This document shows, piece after piece, positions 31,810 through 44,289 of a stretch of DNA of 64,000 bases. How positions within the stretch are numbered: position 1 is the stretch's first letter; each line of letters starts with the position of its first letter. Both the position numbers and the translations under genes were made by a program. The DNA is from Plantago ovata (lineage: Eukaryota; Streptophyta; Magnoliopsida; Lamiales; Plantaginaceae): positions 128,046,880 to 128,110,879 of the forward strand of contig CM051456.1 in assembly GCA_028274465.1 (NCBI GenBank), given 5' to 3'. Below the pieces are notes generated by a model. The model had not been told where the DNA came from and did not search any database. It worked only from the letters and a program-made list of their open reading frames with translations.

Positions 31810-34295
31810 TCATTCCTCAGGCGTAACTATTCGATCAATAATGCCATATTCAATAGCTTGCTTAGCATTAAACCGCTTCCTCCGATTTAGGTCCTTGTGG
31901 ACCTGTATATGAACATCAACAACAAAAACTGCTTCAGGAGCTGGAAGATGAAAGTCTAGAGCCCTTCGTCCATTAGTAAATAAGCTCAAATACGAGGATC
32001 TATTACGATAAATAAAGAGGATACTGCTTGAGAGTAAAGTGATACGAAAATACCTGTTCAACAGTGTGTTCGGTATGCTGCGCCAACTCCATGAAAAGAT
32101 AGTCCCTTATCCTAAGTAGTTCATCTACCTCAATTTGGATGTCATCAGCCTGCGCAGACAGTCAACATAGTGATCAGCACATGAGAATAATTAAGAAAAA
32201 GAGTAACATGAAATATTGTCGATGGGAAAGAAGATAAGTGATCGAACCTGACCACGAGCAGTCCCAGCTGGTGCCTGTAGTTCAACTTTTATAATCGGCA
32301 TTGCAGTGCGCTTGCCCTTTAAGAAGCGGAAACTGTTAGTACGATAACAGAAATGCAAAACTTCTTGCAACTTATTAAAAGGTTTAATAATAGATTCATT
32401 ATAACATCAATATTATAGTTGAGTTCCAAATGCTCTATAATATGCACCTGAACAGAAGAACGAGCCTACGTATACTTATCCTAACTTATATCGCCAAAAG
32501 TACCTAGAAGAACACAGTTTGAAATGATGGAACTGGACACCTACTATACCAAAGTCAATGCAATTCTCTCTAAGATTTTCGAATGGATAGGTGGTTTATA
32601 TTTTACCATTATCACAGAACCAGCAGTAGAACTTCTAAAATTCATATTAATTTTCAAGGATTTTTGTTTTCATCACTACTTTGTCATATGTGCCAAAAAA
32701 AAAGAAGAGACATTACCTTCTGACCAGCGGCGAGGATAAAACCAGCCATATTAGCAGCATGGCCAATACAAAGAGTGCCAACCGTCTTGTTCATGCTACG
32801 AATTGTATCATAGATAGACAGACTTGGTGTAAGCTGCAACAGAGAGCATTAAGAGGCACTTAAAATATAAGTGAAAGGAACTTAAACTTGATAAATGATG
32901 ACAAAGCACATCCATAGATTGATTCTCGAACAAAAAGAATAAGATAATAATAATCAAAGTCTATGTTCAAATGTAAATATAGAACTCACGTCTCCTCCAG
33001 GGCAATTGATAAACAAATGCAGTGTCTTCAACTCGTCGATAGTATCAAGGTATAACAACGTACAAAGTAGTGTGTTGCTGAATTTCTCGTCTATGTGTTG
33101 CCCAATAAAACAATACTGTCACGGTACTGCAGTTACAAGATTAAGCGAATTTCTATCAGAGAACTCATAAACCAAGCAAGAACATATTGAGAATGGATAT
33201 ACATATACTGAAACTAATAATACAAGAACTTATAGCTCATTGTGTCTTGTTGGCGGTGACCATATTTTATACTATATGATCCAGCCTATCTGATCAGGTC
33301 AGTATCTTAGGTAGTTCAGAATGTTTTCAAAAGAAAGTACACATCATGATAATTAATAAGCTCCCCTCTCAAAGTTTTGCAACTTCAATAACAAAATAAG
33401 ACGCCCATTTTGATGCTATAGCAGTCAAGCAACAGAAGTAACTACTTACAAGAGCATTCCAGATGTCAATCCATTGCCAAGTTCTATCAATTTGGTTTCT
33501 GTAAAGAACTTTAGGCGTCCCAACAGGCATCATCGTAGCACAACCTCGTGTCGGCTTGCCGTTGATAGTCCTGTAAGGGAAGAAAACGGCATTATAAATG
33601 GTGAAGTTAAAATCTACATCCACAGCACTAGAAACTACAACAATGACTCAAGCGAAACAAAAAACAAATCTCTATAGCTAGAGGGACCAATTCCAGGGAA
33701 GTGTTTCAACGTATCGCAATCGTGAGTGTGTGTATAACACAATTAAATTTATACTATGCCATCCCTCCCAAATGTAAGATAAAGTTCCCGATACATACGA
33801 ATCGAAGTCTCCCTATTGCAATAACAAGTAAGAGTAAATATATATCCAGCTCAAAGTTAGTAATAGTATGCATAAGTGTTCATATCATTAGAATATCAGC
33901 ATCATCATACATATCTGTGAAACTGAATATCCGTGATGGCAATTTGTACCTGGAGTGGATGGTTTTGAAGACCTTATCCCGGAACTCGAAATTAATACTG
34001 GGCTTAATCCCAAAAGTATCTGTTATCAAAATGAAGTAAAATCATGTCATGAACCAAAACCGTAGAGCTAAAATAACAAAGTAAACAGGAATATTAATAC
34101 GTACTGGGACACTGAGGTCTCAAGCCAACATAGGATTTGCAGCTGCGAATGAGAATTGTTAAAAACAATGAAGCTAAACGGAAATGAATTTCAATCCTAA
34201 ATAGAGATAGAAGAGTATAGTGAAGATAGTAGATTAGTTGATAGATACCTGGAAGCTTCGATTCTGGAGTGGAAACAGGAAGGAGCTACAGCCAT
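31810..34295 (-). CDS. CLPR2: ClpR2, inactive subunit of the plastid Clp protease (1-nt frameshift)
   Basis: Nine exons on the minus strand: 34249-34295, 34105-34142, 33950-34019, 33450-33570, 32990-33126, 32717-32833, 32248-32316, 32054-32149 and 31810-31902. Translation gives MMPVGTPKVLYRN, TWQWIDIWNAL, LLYLDTIDEL, GHAANMAGFILAAGQKGKR, GTARGQADDIQIEV and AIEYGIIDRIVTPEE. All line up with ClpR2, the chloroplast ClpP/R core subunit. The catalytic serine position holds Asn (GHAANM), as expected for a non-proteolytic ClpR. Exon 5 is 137 nt although both flanking junctions are phase 0. The missing base lies in a four-T run (33105-33108 region), and the frame otherwise stops within 12 codons. All other exons fit without change. 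This is either a recent pseudogene or a sequencing/assembly error. Exon 1 would begin the transit peptide. The C-terminus is shorter than I recall for Arabidopsis. Confidence 0.9.
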
Positions 34296-34837
34296 TGATG
34301 GAATGGACGAAGAAGAAGAAGTGAAAGAGATGAATAATTTTGGGATTTTGGGGTTTCTCTGGATATTATTACTTTACCAGTAAACAAGCCGGGTTAGACC
34401 TGGATACATTTTGGCCCATATCATATTCAACTGGATCCTATATTCCGGTATCGGGTAGAATTTGAGTCTGACTCGAACATGAAATTTGTTAAGCATCTAA
34501 ATAATGTGATCAATTGAAAGCTCATAGTTCCAATACTTCCAAACTCACTAATTAGTTATTGACGAGCATGTATAAATCAATTCTTCAATGCTAGTATTAA
34601 CATTTAACTTCATATTTTGAATCAACGAGATTGCAATTCTATTGTGAATTGAATGGAATAGTTGATAGGTTAGCAAAGGCTGGTAAAGATTCGGGTTGTT
34701 GTAACTTGTACCCAATTAAAAGCTAACTCTATTATCCTTCCTCTTCTAGTTTATGTAGACGTCGTGTATTTGATGTTTCTTCAGAGTGGGTTGTACATAT
34801 TAGATTTGTGTTTTTTCACATCTCCTTATTATCCTTA

Positions 34838-35646
34838 GGGAATTTTACATATAGTACCCCTACTAGACGACCTAATTACGTCTAAATCCCTCTTAGTCAA
34901 TCTATTACATATGGTTCCGAATTAAGCTGCTTCCGTTGACCAGCTTACTGATTACTGTTCACCAACTTAGATCCAAACGCGGCCTTACCCATTTCTCTAC
35001 CTTTTATTTTTTTTTCTTTCTTTTTTTCTTTTTCTTTTTTCTTTCTTTTTTTCTTTTTCTTTTTTCTTTCTTTTTTTTCTTTCCTTTCTTCCTTCTTCTT
35101 CTATTAGCTCCAGTGATCGGAGTTGCAGCTCCGGTCAATCGGAGCTGTGAGAAAGCTCCGATCTAGTCGGAGCTATGTAGCTCCGTTCAGATCGGAGCTC
35201 CGACTTGATCGGAGCTGTACAGCTCCGGCCGGCGAGCTCTCTTTTTTTTTTTTTTATTATTTTTTTTATTTTTTTGAAAATCCTTGTGGGTTAATTTTAA
35301 GATTAAAAATTATTAGGGTTCAGTTTGCAATAATATTTGAGGCAATTTTGAAATTTAAAAAAGTTATATGCCTTATGTTGAATTAATAAGTGTCAAATTG
35401 GTGAAATTAAAAAGATTTGAGGCAAATGTGTAATAAATGAAAATTGGAGTTGTTTGGTCACGGTCAAAGTTGAATATTTGACCAAGGGTAAAAATGTATT
35501 TTCATTGATTTAGTTCGCCAAAAGTCAAGATCGTGGGTCTGCACGTAATTAAATCGACTAGTGAGGGAGGTGGATGTAATTGTTTGACTAACGATGGTTT
35601 ATCTGTAATAAAAAGGACTAGAAAGGGTACTATATGTAAGAATCTC
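34838..35646. mobile_element. Mutator-like element 2 with palindromic core
   Basis: A perfect nine-base duplication TTATCCTTA flanks the element (34829-34837 and 35647-35655). Ends are GGGAATTTTACATATAGTACC and, inverted, GAGATTCTTACATATAGTACC. The 809-bp body has a long pyrimidine tract (35006-35100), an AGCTCC palindrome array (35106-35240), a T-run and a right half homologous to element 1 (AATGTGTAATAAATGAAA and GAGTTGTTTGG). No ORF. Confidence 0.88.
35106..35240. repeat. Palindrome array (AGCTCC/GGAGCT) in MULE 2
   Basis: Alternating AGCTCCG and CGGAGCT units spaced by GATC-type centres (for example AGATCGGAGCTCCGACTTG), able to form nested hairpins. Confidence 0.88.
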
Positions 35647-35655
35647 TTATCCTTA

Positions 35656-36060
35656 TTATTGTGAAATTGTTTTGTAGTTAAATGTAGTGTTGTTTACTTT
35701 GTTCATTGTTCACCATTTTCACTATCTCCATACTTTTCAATTTCATACCCATATCAATGATGTCAAATTTAATTTATCCAACAATTCACAACACACTTCA
35801 ACCCTTCCTCTCTCTTCTTTCGAAAAAGAAAAAGACCGAATTCTTTGCCATTTATTTGTTATGCTGCTGCTGTACTTCAACAGACCAAATTCTTTGCCAT
35901 TTCTGAATTCAGACGCACAAAATAAAGAACCCAAGACAACAACATACAAGGGTAAAAAGTTAAAAAGCAACAACATAGACATGTTATTTGCAATTTTGCA
36001 CACACAACCCACAAAGTCACAAACATAGTTCATTTCGAAGTTGCAAGTAAATGGCTATTT
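35656..36060. other. Intergenic between MULE 2 and TFB5
   Basis: Possible 3' untranslated region of TFB5 at its right edge. Open frames on both strands (35687-36033) have no recognisable domain. Confidence 0.35.
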
Positions 36061-36076
36061 TTCTCAAATTACAGTT

Positions 36077-36394
36077 TTAAGCAGGCTTCTCGTATGTATT
36101 TTGCTCTCCGAATTCCTTAATCTTACTTCTTATCATACTAGCCACACCAGAACGAACAAAAAGACTTGTTTCATCCAGCTCATGTATTATAAACTTCTGA
36201 GATTGAGGTAGTGCTCTATTCATGTTCTTGATGAATTCTGCCATGGGAATATCACTTCATGACGAAAGTCCCTTAATTAATCGCAACAAAACAATTCTCA
36301 ATACTAATTGTAAGGTGTGACCAATTAACATCATGATAATGATAAAATTAGCACTGTACCATGAGATGTATGATCCTTTGGTGGCGTTTACCAT
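36077..36394 (-). CDS. TFB5: TFIIH subunit TFB5 (GTF2H5/TTDA homologue)
   Basis: Two coding exons, 36360-36394 and 36077-36254, join in phase to give 71 residues. The product starts MVNATKGSYISCDIPMAEF and ends KEFGEQNTYEKPA. This is the full length of the small TFB5/GTF2H5 subunit, including the conserved SQKFIIHELDETSLFV and YEKPA tail. TFB5 stabilises the TFIIH core and stimulates the XPB ATPase in nucleotide excision repair and transcription. The donor is GTACAG and the acceptor CATGAAG. A probable non-coding first exon ends near 38126 (TAACTCAG then GTTTTT), giving a 5'UTR intron of about 1.7 kb that contains a MULE. The small size and intron split make this gene easy to miss. Confidence 0.93.
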
Positions 36395-37203
36395 ACCGGC
36401 TGCAAAACAGAAAATCAAAGTTTCAGATGCATTTCAATACTGATAATAGTTCTCACAATGCCACATGATGTCATCAATATGTAACAGACAAAGCTGAACA
36501 ATCACAATATCTTCTGCATAACAGAAGATCTAAAATTTCAATCTACATGCCAATGCAGCAATGCTGATAATACTCTTAACAATATAATCGACTTCACAAA
36601 AGAATCTAACAGATAAAGAACTATAATCAGAATATACGAAAAAACAAAACACGCCATGACATAGTTGGCTTTACAAAGGGAACCGGTAAAGAGCAAGAAT
36701 CAAGTTCAGGAACAACAAACATCTATGTTTTTACACAACTTACGCAAAAGACAACCATTTTTCTCCTTCTGTAGTGTACATTGGCATTTCAGAACCAGCT
36801 CAATGGCATGAACTCAAGAACTATTCAACTAGTTTTACTTGTACACTAGCAAGTCGATATAGCATCTCCTGGATCCTTAAATATTTGCACTCCTATTTCA
36901 TATATATCGCACCATATAAACGGTAAAGACGAGCAATCCAAATCATATTCATCATTTCAATGCAAATCCTATTTTACTACTTACTCTTAGATAGTCGGTT
37001 TGACCTAAAAAACTACTACTAGTTCTGAAAAATAAACATTCTACTTTCATAATATAAAAGTTTTTAATTATTTCTAAGGTATGAATTGAGAATAGTTCGA
37101 GGTCACGTCAATCCGAAACTCGAAAAAATCAACAAAACAAATCGTTAAACAAATTTTGGGACGGAGATTGCTACCCTGTTTTGCCTTACCCTACATTACC
37201 AAC

Positions 37204-38057
37204 GGGTTAATTGCACATTTCGTCCCTTAAGTCCCGGTCCTCTTCGCATTTGGTCCCTACTTTTCGCGAATTGGCGAATTGAGTCCCCCAAACCGTATAA
37301 TTCACCTTAATTCACCATATAAATGTTACAATTCGCCCTAATTCACTGCCAAGTCATAAATAATGAGATTTTTAAGTTTTATTTTTAATATTTAAAAAAA
37401 TAATTAAAAAAAAACACCAAATGGGCTGCTCCGCCCAGGCGGAGCAGCCGCCCAACAGTGGCGGAGCTTTTTAAGCTCATGATCAGAGCTTAAAAAAGCT
37501 CCGATCTGGAGCTTAAAAAGCTCCATGACCAGAGCTTTTAAAGCTCCGATCGGGAGCTTAAAATAAGCTCCATGGTCGGAGCTTTTAAAGCTCTGATCTG
37601 GAGCTTAAAAAGCTCCATGACCGGAGCTTTAACTTTTAAAGCTCCGATCGGGAGCTTAAAATAAGCTCCATGGTCGGAGCTTTTAAAGCTCCGATCTGGA
37701 GCTTAAAAAGCTCCATGACCGGAGCTTTTTAAGCTCCGATCTGGAGCTTAAAATAAGCTCCATGACCGGAGCTTTAACTCCGCCCGCCAAGGCGGAAGAG
37801 CTCCGTCCAATTGGGCGGAGATAAGCTCTTTTTTTTTTTCTAATTTCATTTTTACTTTTTTTTTTATTTTTTTATATTATTTAATAATTTTTAATATAGT
37901 TTTATAAAAGTTATAAATTATAATATTACATTTTTAATCAAAATTAGGTTAGAACCAATACGCATACGACACGTGTCCGTATAAGACCGTATGCAAAAAA
38001 GTAGGGACCAAATACGAAGTGGACGGGGACTTAAGGGACGAAATCTTCAATTAACCC
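37204..38057. mobile_element. Mutator-like element 3 with palindromic core, in TFB5 5'UTR intron
   Basis: Long inverted ends: GGGTTAATTGCACATTTCG on the left, and GGGTTAATTGAAGATTTCG when the right is read inward. They continue through CCCTTAAGTCCC and TTTGGTCCCTACTTTT, about 60 bp in all. A ten-base duplication CATTACCAAC flanks it (37194-37203 and 38058-38067), equal to nine bases if one end base belongs to the element. The core is a 400-bp array of GGAGCTTTTTAAGCTCC-like palindromes (37427-37826). No ORF. Confidence 0.9.
37427..37826. repeat. Palindrome array (GGAGCTT/AAGCTCC) in MULE 3
   Basis: About eighteen alternating arms such as GGAGCTTAAAAAGCTCC and GGAGCTTTTAAAGCTCC, with CATGACC and GATCTG centres. 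Higher-order repeats of about 106 bp are visible within the array (AAATAAGCTCCATGGTCGGA at 37562 and 37668). Confidence 0.9.
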
Positions 38058-38129
38058 CATTACCAACCAATATTAAAATACAACACAGGACAGAAAAGGA
38101 AAACCAGATGAAGAAATTAAAAACCTGAG

Positions 38130-40330
38130 TTAGAGTACGAAGTCGGTTGGAAGGCAGAGGAGTTCAGGCGAGGCGACGGAGAGAGAAGAAGCAGTTGTTT
38201 CTGCCGATCGGAGAGGAATCGTTTCTCTGCAAAAACTTAATTCTTTCTAGATTTCTAAAGAGAACGTCTTCTTTTCTTTTTACCTCCAAAATTTATAGAC
38301 ATGTATCCTAATTTGTCAAATGTGAACAATTTGCCCCCAATGGAAAGTACTGAATCTGAAATTAAATACTACAATACTTTTAAGGGAAAATTGCAAAACA
38401 TTTAACTTTTGACGTATGAAATCACAACACTGTAAAATTTTGGGAAAATTTGCACAAATCTAAAGTATAGAGAGCCCTTCACACAAATGTTAAAAAAGTC
38501 AAACCCGTTTATTGAGACACTCCATAACCGTCTGGGTATGTATACTATACCAAATGGAGTAGTAGATGGTACGCGATTTGGTATAGTAAACCTGGACCCG
38601 CTCATATCCCATTTCATATCCCAAAATCGAGACCAAATCTTCTCTAACAAAATACTAACCAACGTTACCTCCAACAAACCTATAACAAATTGACACATGG
38701 CAAGTGAAACGTACTCTTCTTAATTCATTCATTTACTCAAATTAAGCTTCCATTAGTCCTCTTCTTATCAACATTGATTCAAACCATTTTATCTCCCGCA
38801 AATATCCAACCCCTTCTTAATTCACCGAATCTTTATTTCTTTTTTTTCTTTTTTTTGTCTTTTTTTTTTTTTTATGAAAAAAAGTTGCCTCTCATAATAA
38901 AAATTCAGAATCCAGGAGAACCAAGCCTTACTTAATATGTGAAAGAAAAGAGCCGACAATAAAGAAAATATCAATTCGGAAAAGTATATAAAAAAAATCA
39001 AAGTAATTAAGTACTACTTCACTAATTATCCATCAGCACCCTAATTAATTAATTGATTCTCCAAGCTTGTACCGATTGTGATTAGGAAAATATAATTTTA
39101 ATTAATAAATTTAGTCCAGTTCATCCAAAAAATTCGGGACGATGGGGTTGATATAATTGAATTCATGGTCATGGTCTCATGGACTCGGAGGAAGAAGAGG
39201 AGTATTATTATATGAGATGAGATGGTTAAATAGACTAATAAATTAAGAAAACAATTTTATCTTGCCACGTGTCAAGCTGTGAGATATGTTTGTTGGAGAC
39301 AATGTTGGTTATTTTGTTGGAGATGACCATCTCCCCAAAATCTACATGACATATGTTTTCCTCCCACTCAAAACTTCTCATTTACTTATTTATATTAATA
39401 ATCATTTTTAATACAAATTACTTTTAAATCATGAATTAAAGAAATTTAAAAAATGATATCATAAAGTTATACTTTCCGATCATTGTCATATTTTACTGAA
39501 TAAGAAGTTGTAGACTTTTGTGTGATAAAGTGACTTAAAACTTTATCAATTTTGACTTTTTTAGTCATTTTTCAATTTTGATTATAAATTACTCTTAAAT
39601 TTTAATGATAAAATACTTAACAAAATTATATCATGAAACTTTACTTTCTAAATTTTTATTATATAATTTATTTTTATGTATTTACAATTACAATTTAAGA
39701 TGAATTTGTAGTCAAAATTGAAATTTGTTGATAAAAAAAATCAAAGTGGATAAAGTTTTTTTGGACGGTATCTGATCATCTAAGTAAGTTATAAGAGCAT
39801 TTAGCCTATATTTTTTCCCTAAATACTCTTTTAACTCATTCCATATAGTCTTTTTATCACTCTTTTATTACTTCAATAAGATTCTATTATCATATTCCGT
39901 GAAATAAAATTCAAAATCTCTTCTTCATAGAACGATCAAATCCACCGTCTTCTATGTCTTCCTTCACCGAACGATCAAAACCGGTTCACCGGATCGATTA
40001 AATTAAGCTCGAGCAATCAATTGTAACTTACTTTTTACTTTTTAAGGGAACTGCTGCAGATCCTCTAAGTCACCTCCCCATTAAGGGAATCTTGTTTTTG
40101 ACTGATTCCTCTACTTCTATTGATCAGAAGCGCACACACCCCTCCCTTTTTTTCATTCATCGGTAAAATAAGATAAAATTACTTTATAAATCACATTATT
40201 TTATAAGATAAATTCACGCCATCAACGAACGCACCAAGTGTATAACCTCATTCACAACAACAAGAAACAAACTAGATGAGAAGTTTCCATCCTTTCAAAC
40301 ACCATTAATTGACACAAATACAATGTTAAG
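38130..40330. other. Intergenic, TFB5 promoter side; decayed MITE near 39.54-39.77 kb
   Basis: The left part (38130-38230) is probably the TFB5 leader and promoter region. Around 39540-39770 an imperfect hairpin (ATTTTGACTTTTTTAGTC against TTGATAAAAAAAATCAAAG) looks like a worn Stowaway element. I see no coding region. Confidence 0.4.
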
Positions 40331-40626
40331 TTTCCATTCTGCCAATAATCATCATATCATGCAAACATCATACAATGACACAGAAAAACTTGAAGAATCT
40401 GGAAGAGAACCAGATCAAAGGTATCAAGTTTAAATTGCCTACTAACAACAACCGAGTAAAAGAAGAAGTAAGATGGCCTAATGCACTCGCTAAGCTACTG
40501 CACAAACTCTGATCGTGAATGCCTCGTGTGATCGTGTTCAAAAAACAAGAGGTGAGATTCATCTAACAAGAGGACCCATCTTTCGTTTTCCTGAGGTCAG
40601 TAAGAAAGGTGCCGCATGCAAACTGA

Positions 40627-43080
40627 CTATGATGGTAAAGTTACATTAATGTCAGTAGGCTTGTTATTGTATCTCGTATCCTGGGGCATCGAAGACCAGT
40701 TATCTCCATGGAAAGACGACATATGGTGATATGCATCGTCTGTTGCAGGAGCAGGTACAGGCACAATGGACATATCCATCTTTTGCTTCTTAGGCTTCTC
40801 CTCATGCTGGTTTCCAGCCAGGAAGCTCCCTACAACGATCTGGTTTGTACCAAAGAACTTGCTAGTGTTAGGAAACAGTCGAAGCCAACAGCTCACACAA
40901 TGAAGAATTATAGGCGCAAAATTAGCAAGAGCTAGGTAGTAGTTCAGGCTCGCACATTTGCAACACATACAGAGATAGACCAGCGCTAAGTTGATGTAAA
41001 AGTAATACTAATATAGTGGTGAAGGACTGAAGTTTTGCATAATTTTAAGTTCAAAAGAAAAAAACTTACTCCTTGAATTAACAAAATATTTCCTCAAAAA
41101 ATGTCATTACCTGCACAGGGCCAGCAGCCACCAACAAACCAGCAACACCACCTCCTACAACACGCCCATCAGGACTAGCCAAAGAAACACTCATACCACC
41201 CGTACGGTTTCTCATTCCTCCACTTTCAGAGGGCATAAATGATCCGCTCAATGAGAGAATCTCGAACCGGCCCTAATGGTAAAATAAACAACGCATCAAA
41301 GCATAAGAGAGCTTGATATCAAGCATTGTAAGTGCTGTATAAATATCAGATTGCGAAAAACGGTTTTAAACTATAAAAGATCAAGAATACACATGCATGC
41401 ACATACACAAATGCATACATGTACATACTTGCAACATGTGTTGATTACAAAGAAAACTCTAAAGCTACGCACTTGCAATTGCAGAGACCTGCTTCAGCTT
41501 ACAGACTTCTAAACAGAATATGTCAAGAAGGCGAGAGAGTAAAGCTTAATTAACCTCATTTCAGCTTAAAGACTTCTAAACAGAATATGGTAAGAAAGCG
41601 AGAGAGTAAAGTTCAATTAACCTCATTTTTCTATTATCTATATGTAGTTATCTTCTTTGCAAAGAGGCTGTTTCCAGCCAAATGTCAGCAAGTGTTAAAA
41701 GGTTCTTAAATATAAATATCCTCTCAATAAGCAGCATTTTAAGTAACCCCTCTCAATAAACTCAGAGTCTCAGACTACTAGCAGCATTTGAACACAATGG
41801 AAGGAAACTACAATTTATTTCCACATTCACATGTCACAACGGGTGATGTTAAAGCAGCATTTGCTATCTCAATTTCTTGCGTGTGCAGTAAGCATCGTTT
41901 TCAAAGACATTTTTTATGCTATTCTGTTCAAGACTTTCATCCTAAAAATTTATAATTTCCATAGTGACAGAGTCAAAGAGCACTGTAATTCACATAAAAA
42001 TACTCAAGATAGATCCATTACATAACTAGAGAGCCATATAAGTTTGAATATGTTCTTAAAAAATAATTGACTCCTATATAAGTAACTCAATTATCCTCAA
42101 GTGTGAAAGCAAGCATGGTTCAAAAATAAAGAATTGTAGTAAGCCAAAAGGAGTATCAAATTGAACTATGTGTTCATGCGATTCATATAAATATATAATC
42201 CAGTCAAACAAGTGGAAACCAGTACAATTTCCAAACTAGCATAAGATTGTAAAACCAATTAACATTGGGAGGCATAGGAAGGAGACATTTCTGCATACAC
42301 TTGGATGTACGAAAATTAATTTAAACCAACTTAGATTGCAGTACCTCATATGTCAATGTACCACCAGATGAATCAGGTTGACGAAGTGTGACACTTGAAA
42401 TAACACCAGTAGCCGAGAGTATGCAAATTGCCCGAGGACCTTGTTGAGAGAAAGATATAACCTTCATGGTAATATCCTACATTCACCAAAAGCAGGGAAA
42501 ATTAGTCCTAAATTTGCGCCATGGTCCTAAAAAAATGTCCGAAATAGTACATTTGCCCCATGGTTCTTAATATTTTTCAACCATGTAGCAGTACAATCTT
42601 AATCAGCCCAAAACTGGAAAAGGAAACGGCGAATGCTATATATATGCTTATGGATATATATCCATATTAATTTGCTTGATCTGGGGGTATGTCAGCCAGA
42701 ATCAACTTGATTTGGATTACCCAAGGTGGAATAGAAATGATGCCATAAATAGAATCAAGAGCTCCAGATAAATTTCACAATTCATTTCATACCTCTCCAG
42801 CATTGACATGTATAAAGTGCGGCGTAAAACTAGCACCAACAGAGCTTGAAACAAAGTCACCTACAAATAAAAGATAAGTATGATGTCAGGCACGAGGCGA
42901 AATTAAAAGGATAAAGAACAGAACTCGTCAATACTGTTCTTGAATGCACAACTGTGGAGAACATGTGGTTAATGTGAAATCAAGCACAAGTATGAATCAC
43001 AGACAACTCCGCTTTTCGCAATCATGTGAACTCAAAAGAATTCATCCAACTTCTATCAATAAGCCAAGTGTTTAGAGGTG

Positions 43081-43114
<34 letters not shown>

Positions 43115-44273
43115 ATTCTAGCTTGAGTTCTGGTAATTCACTTTAGATATCAGCTAGAGGCAATGCAAATGCCATTGCCTCATCTAGGTAATCCGATATC
43201 TGCTTGAATGTTACATAAGGCATCGACACCATGCAGCAAGCCAACAAAACACTCTGTTTCTCGAAACAAATGGATACTATCTTATGAGATGAGCGTTTGG
43301 AAACATCAAAGCTTCAATGCATCGTTTTCTAATTCATGCAACATAACCTGCTTTTGGGGCAAATTATACCAGAAACATCCAACAACTATCAACTATCAAG
43401 ACTAGTTTCGTCCATGTTCACAACTAAGTTCAGAAACAATAGAATGAAATAGAAAACTAACTGCAACTAAAACTGGTTCCAATAGGTAACTACTACTTCA
43501 GGCTTCAGCCACACCTTTCTCTCTCAGTTAAAAGAATGGTGCTGCATAACAATCACACTTTGAAGATTCCATATGAATCAATCAAACATACACAGCTCTC
43601 TATCTGCTATCAATTTGCATCAAAGTCTTAGCTGGCAGCATCTATCCCTAGGCCCACTTCTTGACCCCTAAAAATCACATTCATCACCATCACCATGTGT
43701 ATAAAACTCCACCACAAACACAGCACAACACAACACTTGGACATGCATAATCAAGACATGTGCATACTCTACAAAGTAGAAACAAAGCCACAACATATAT
43801 CAAGAACTAGTACTAAAAACACAATCCCATTAGGCCATTAGTCCATTACCCAAGTTACTCTCATTGGTCTCCACTCTATGAGTCTGCAGCTTGGTTGTTC
43901 CTGACCCGACCGACCGAACTTTCCCCCTCGGCTTCTCCACTCCTGCTGAAAAGTCAATTACCGGCGGCGGCGGTGCGGCGGAGGAGATCGGCTTAGGTGA
44001 GATCACACCAGGTGGTGGTCCATCCGGGCCATACTTCCTAGGCCTGCCCCTCTTTTTCTTCATCGCGGTGGCGCCGCCCACCAACACGGCGGGGACAGAC
44101 GGCGGCGCAGGTGGTGGAGCTGATCCAGTGACCTGAGGAGGTGATGAAGTGGTCCTAGGTGCCACGTGGTATTCTGATGGTGCATCTGATCCCAGTACTG
44201 TCACTCCAGTAGTAGTAGTAGTAGTAGTACCCAAATGATGATTGATGTTGTTGTTATTATTACTAACTTCCAT
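40627..44273 (-). CDS. AHL: AT-hook motif nuclear-localized (AHL) protein
   Basis: Five exons: 43850-44273, 42793-42860, 42345-42476, 41111-41272 and 40627-40839. All phases agree and total 333 codons including the stop. The N-terminal 70 residues are low complexity (Asn, Thr and Pro runs). The AT-hook core RGRPRKYGP is at about 75-83, preceded by a basic KKK. The PPC (DUF296) domain follows from about 142: FTPHFIHVNAGE, ITMKVISFSQQGPRAICILS, GRFEILSLSGSF, RTGGMSVSLASPDGRVVGGG and VVVGSFLAGNQ. AHL proteins bind AT-rich DNA in the minor groove and form trimers through PPC to modulate chromatin and growth genes. Because the hook is of the RGRPRKY type and the gene has introns, it belongs with the intron-containing clade. 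A second hook (KPRGKVR, about 114-120) is degenerate. A (TAC/GTA)n tract encodes the Thr run. Confidence 0.93.
43086..43113. repeat. Poly-A run in AHL intron 1
   Basis: A run of about 28 A bases between exons 1 and 2. Confidence 0.9.
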
Positions 44274-44289
44274 TTTTAACTTTCTTCTT

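Noticed and set aside
34936..35386. Phe- and Ser-rich frames
   Set aside because: Produced by the pyrimidine tract and palindrome array of MULE 2.
26641..37826. CRISPR-like or inverted-repeat phage arrays
   Set aside because: Repeats are palindromic, irregularly spaced and inside plant transposons with target duplications; nothing prokaryotic is present.
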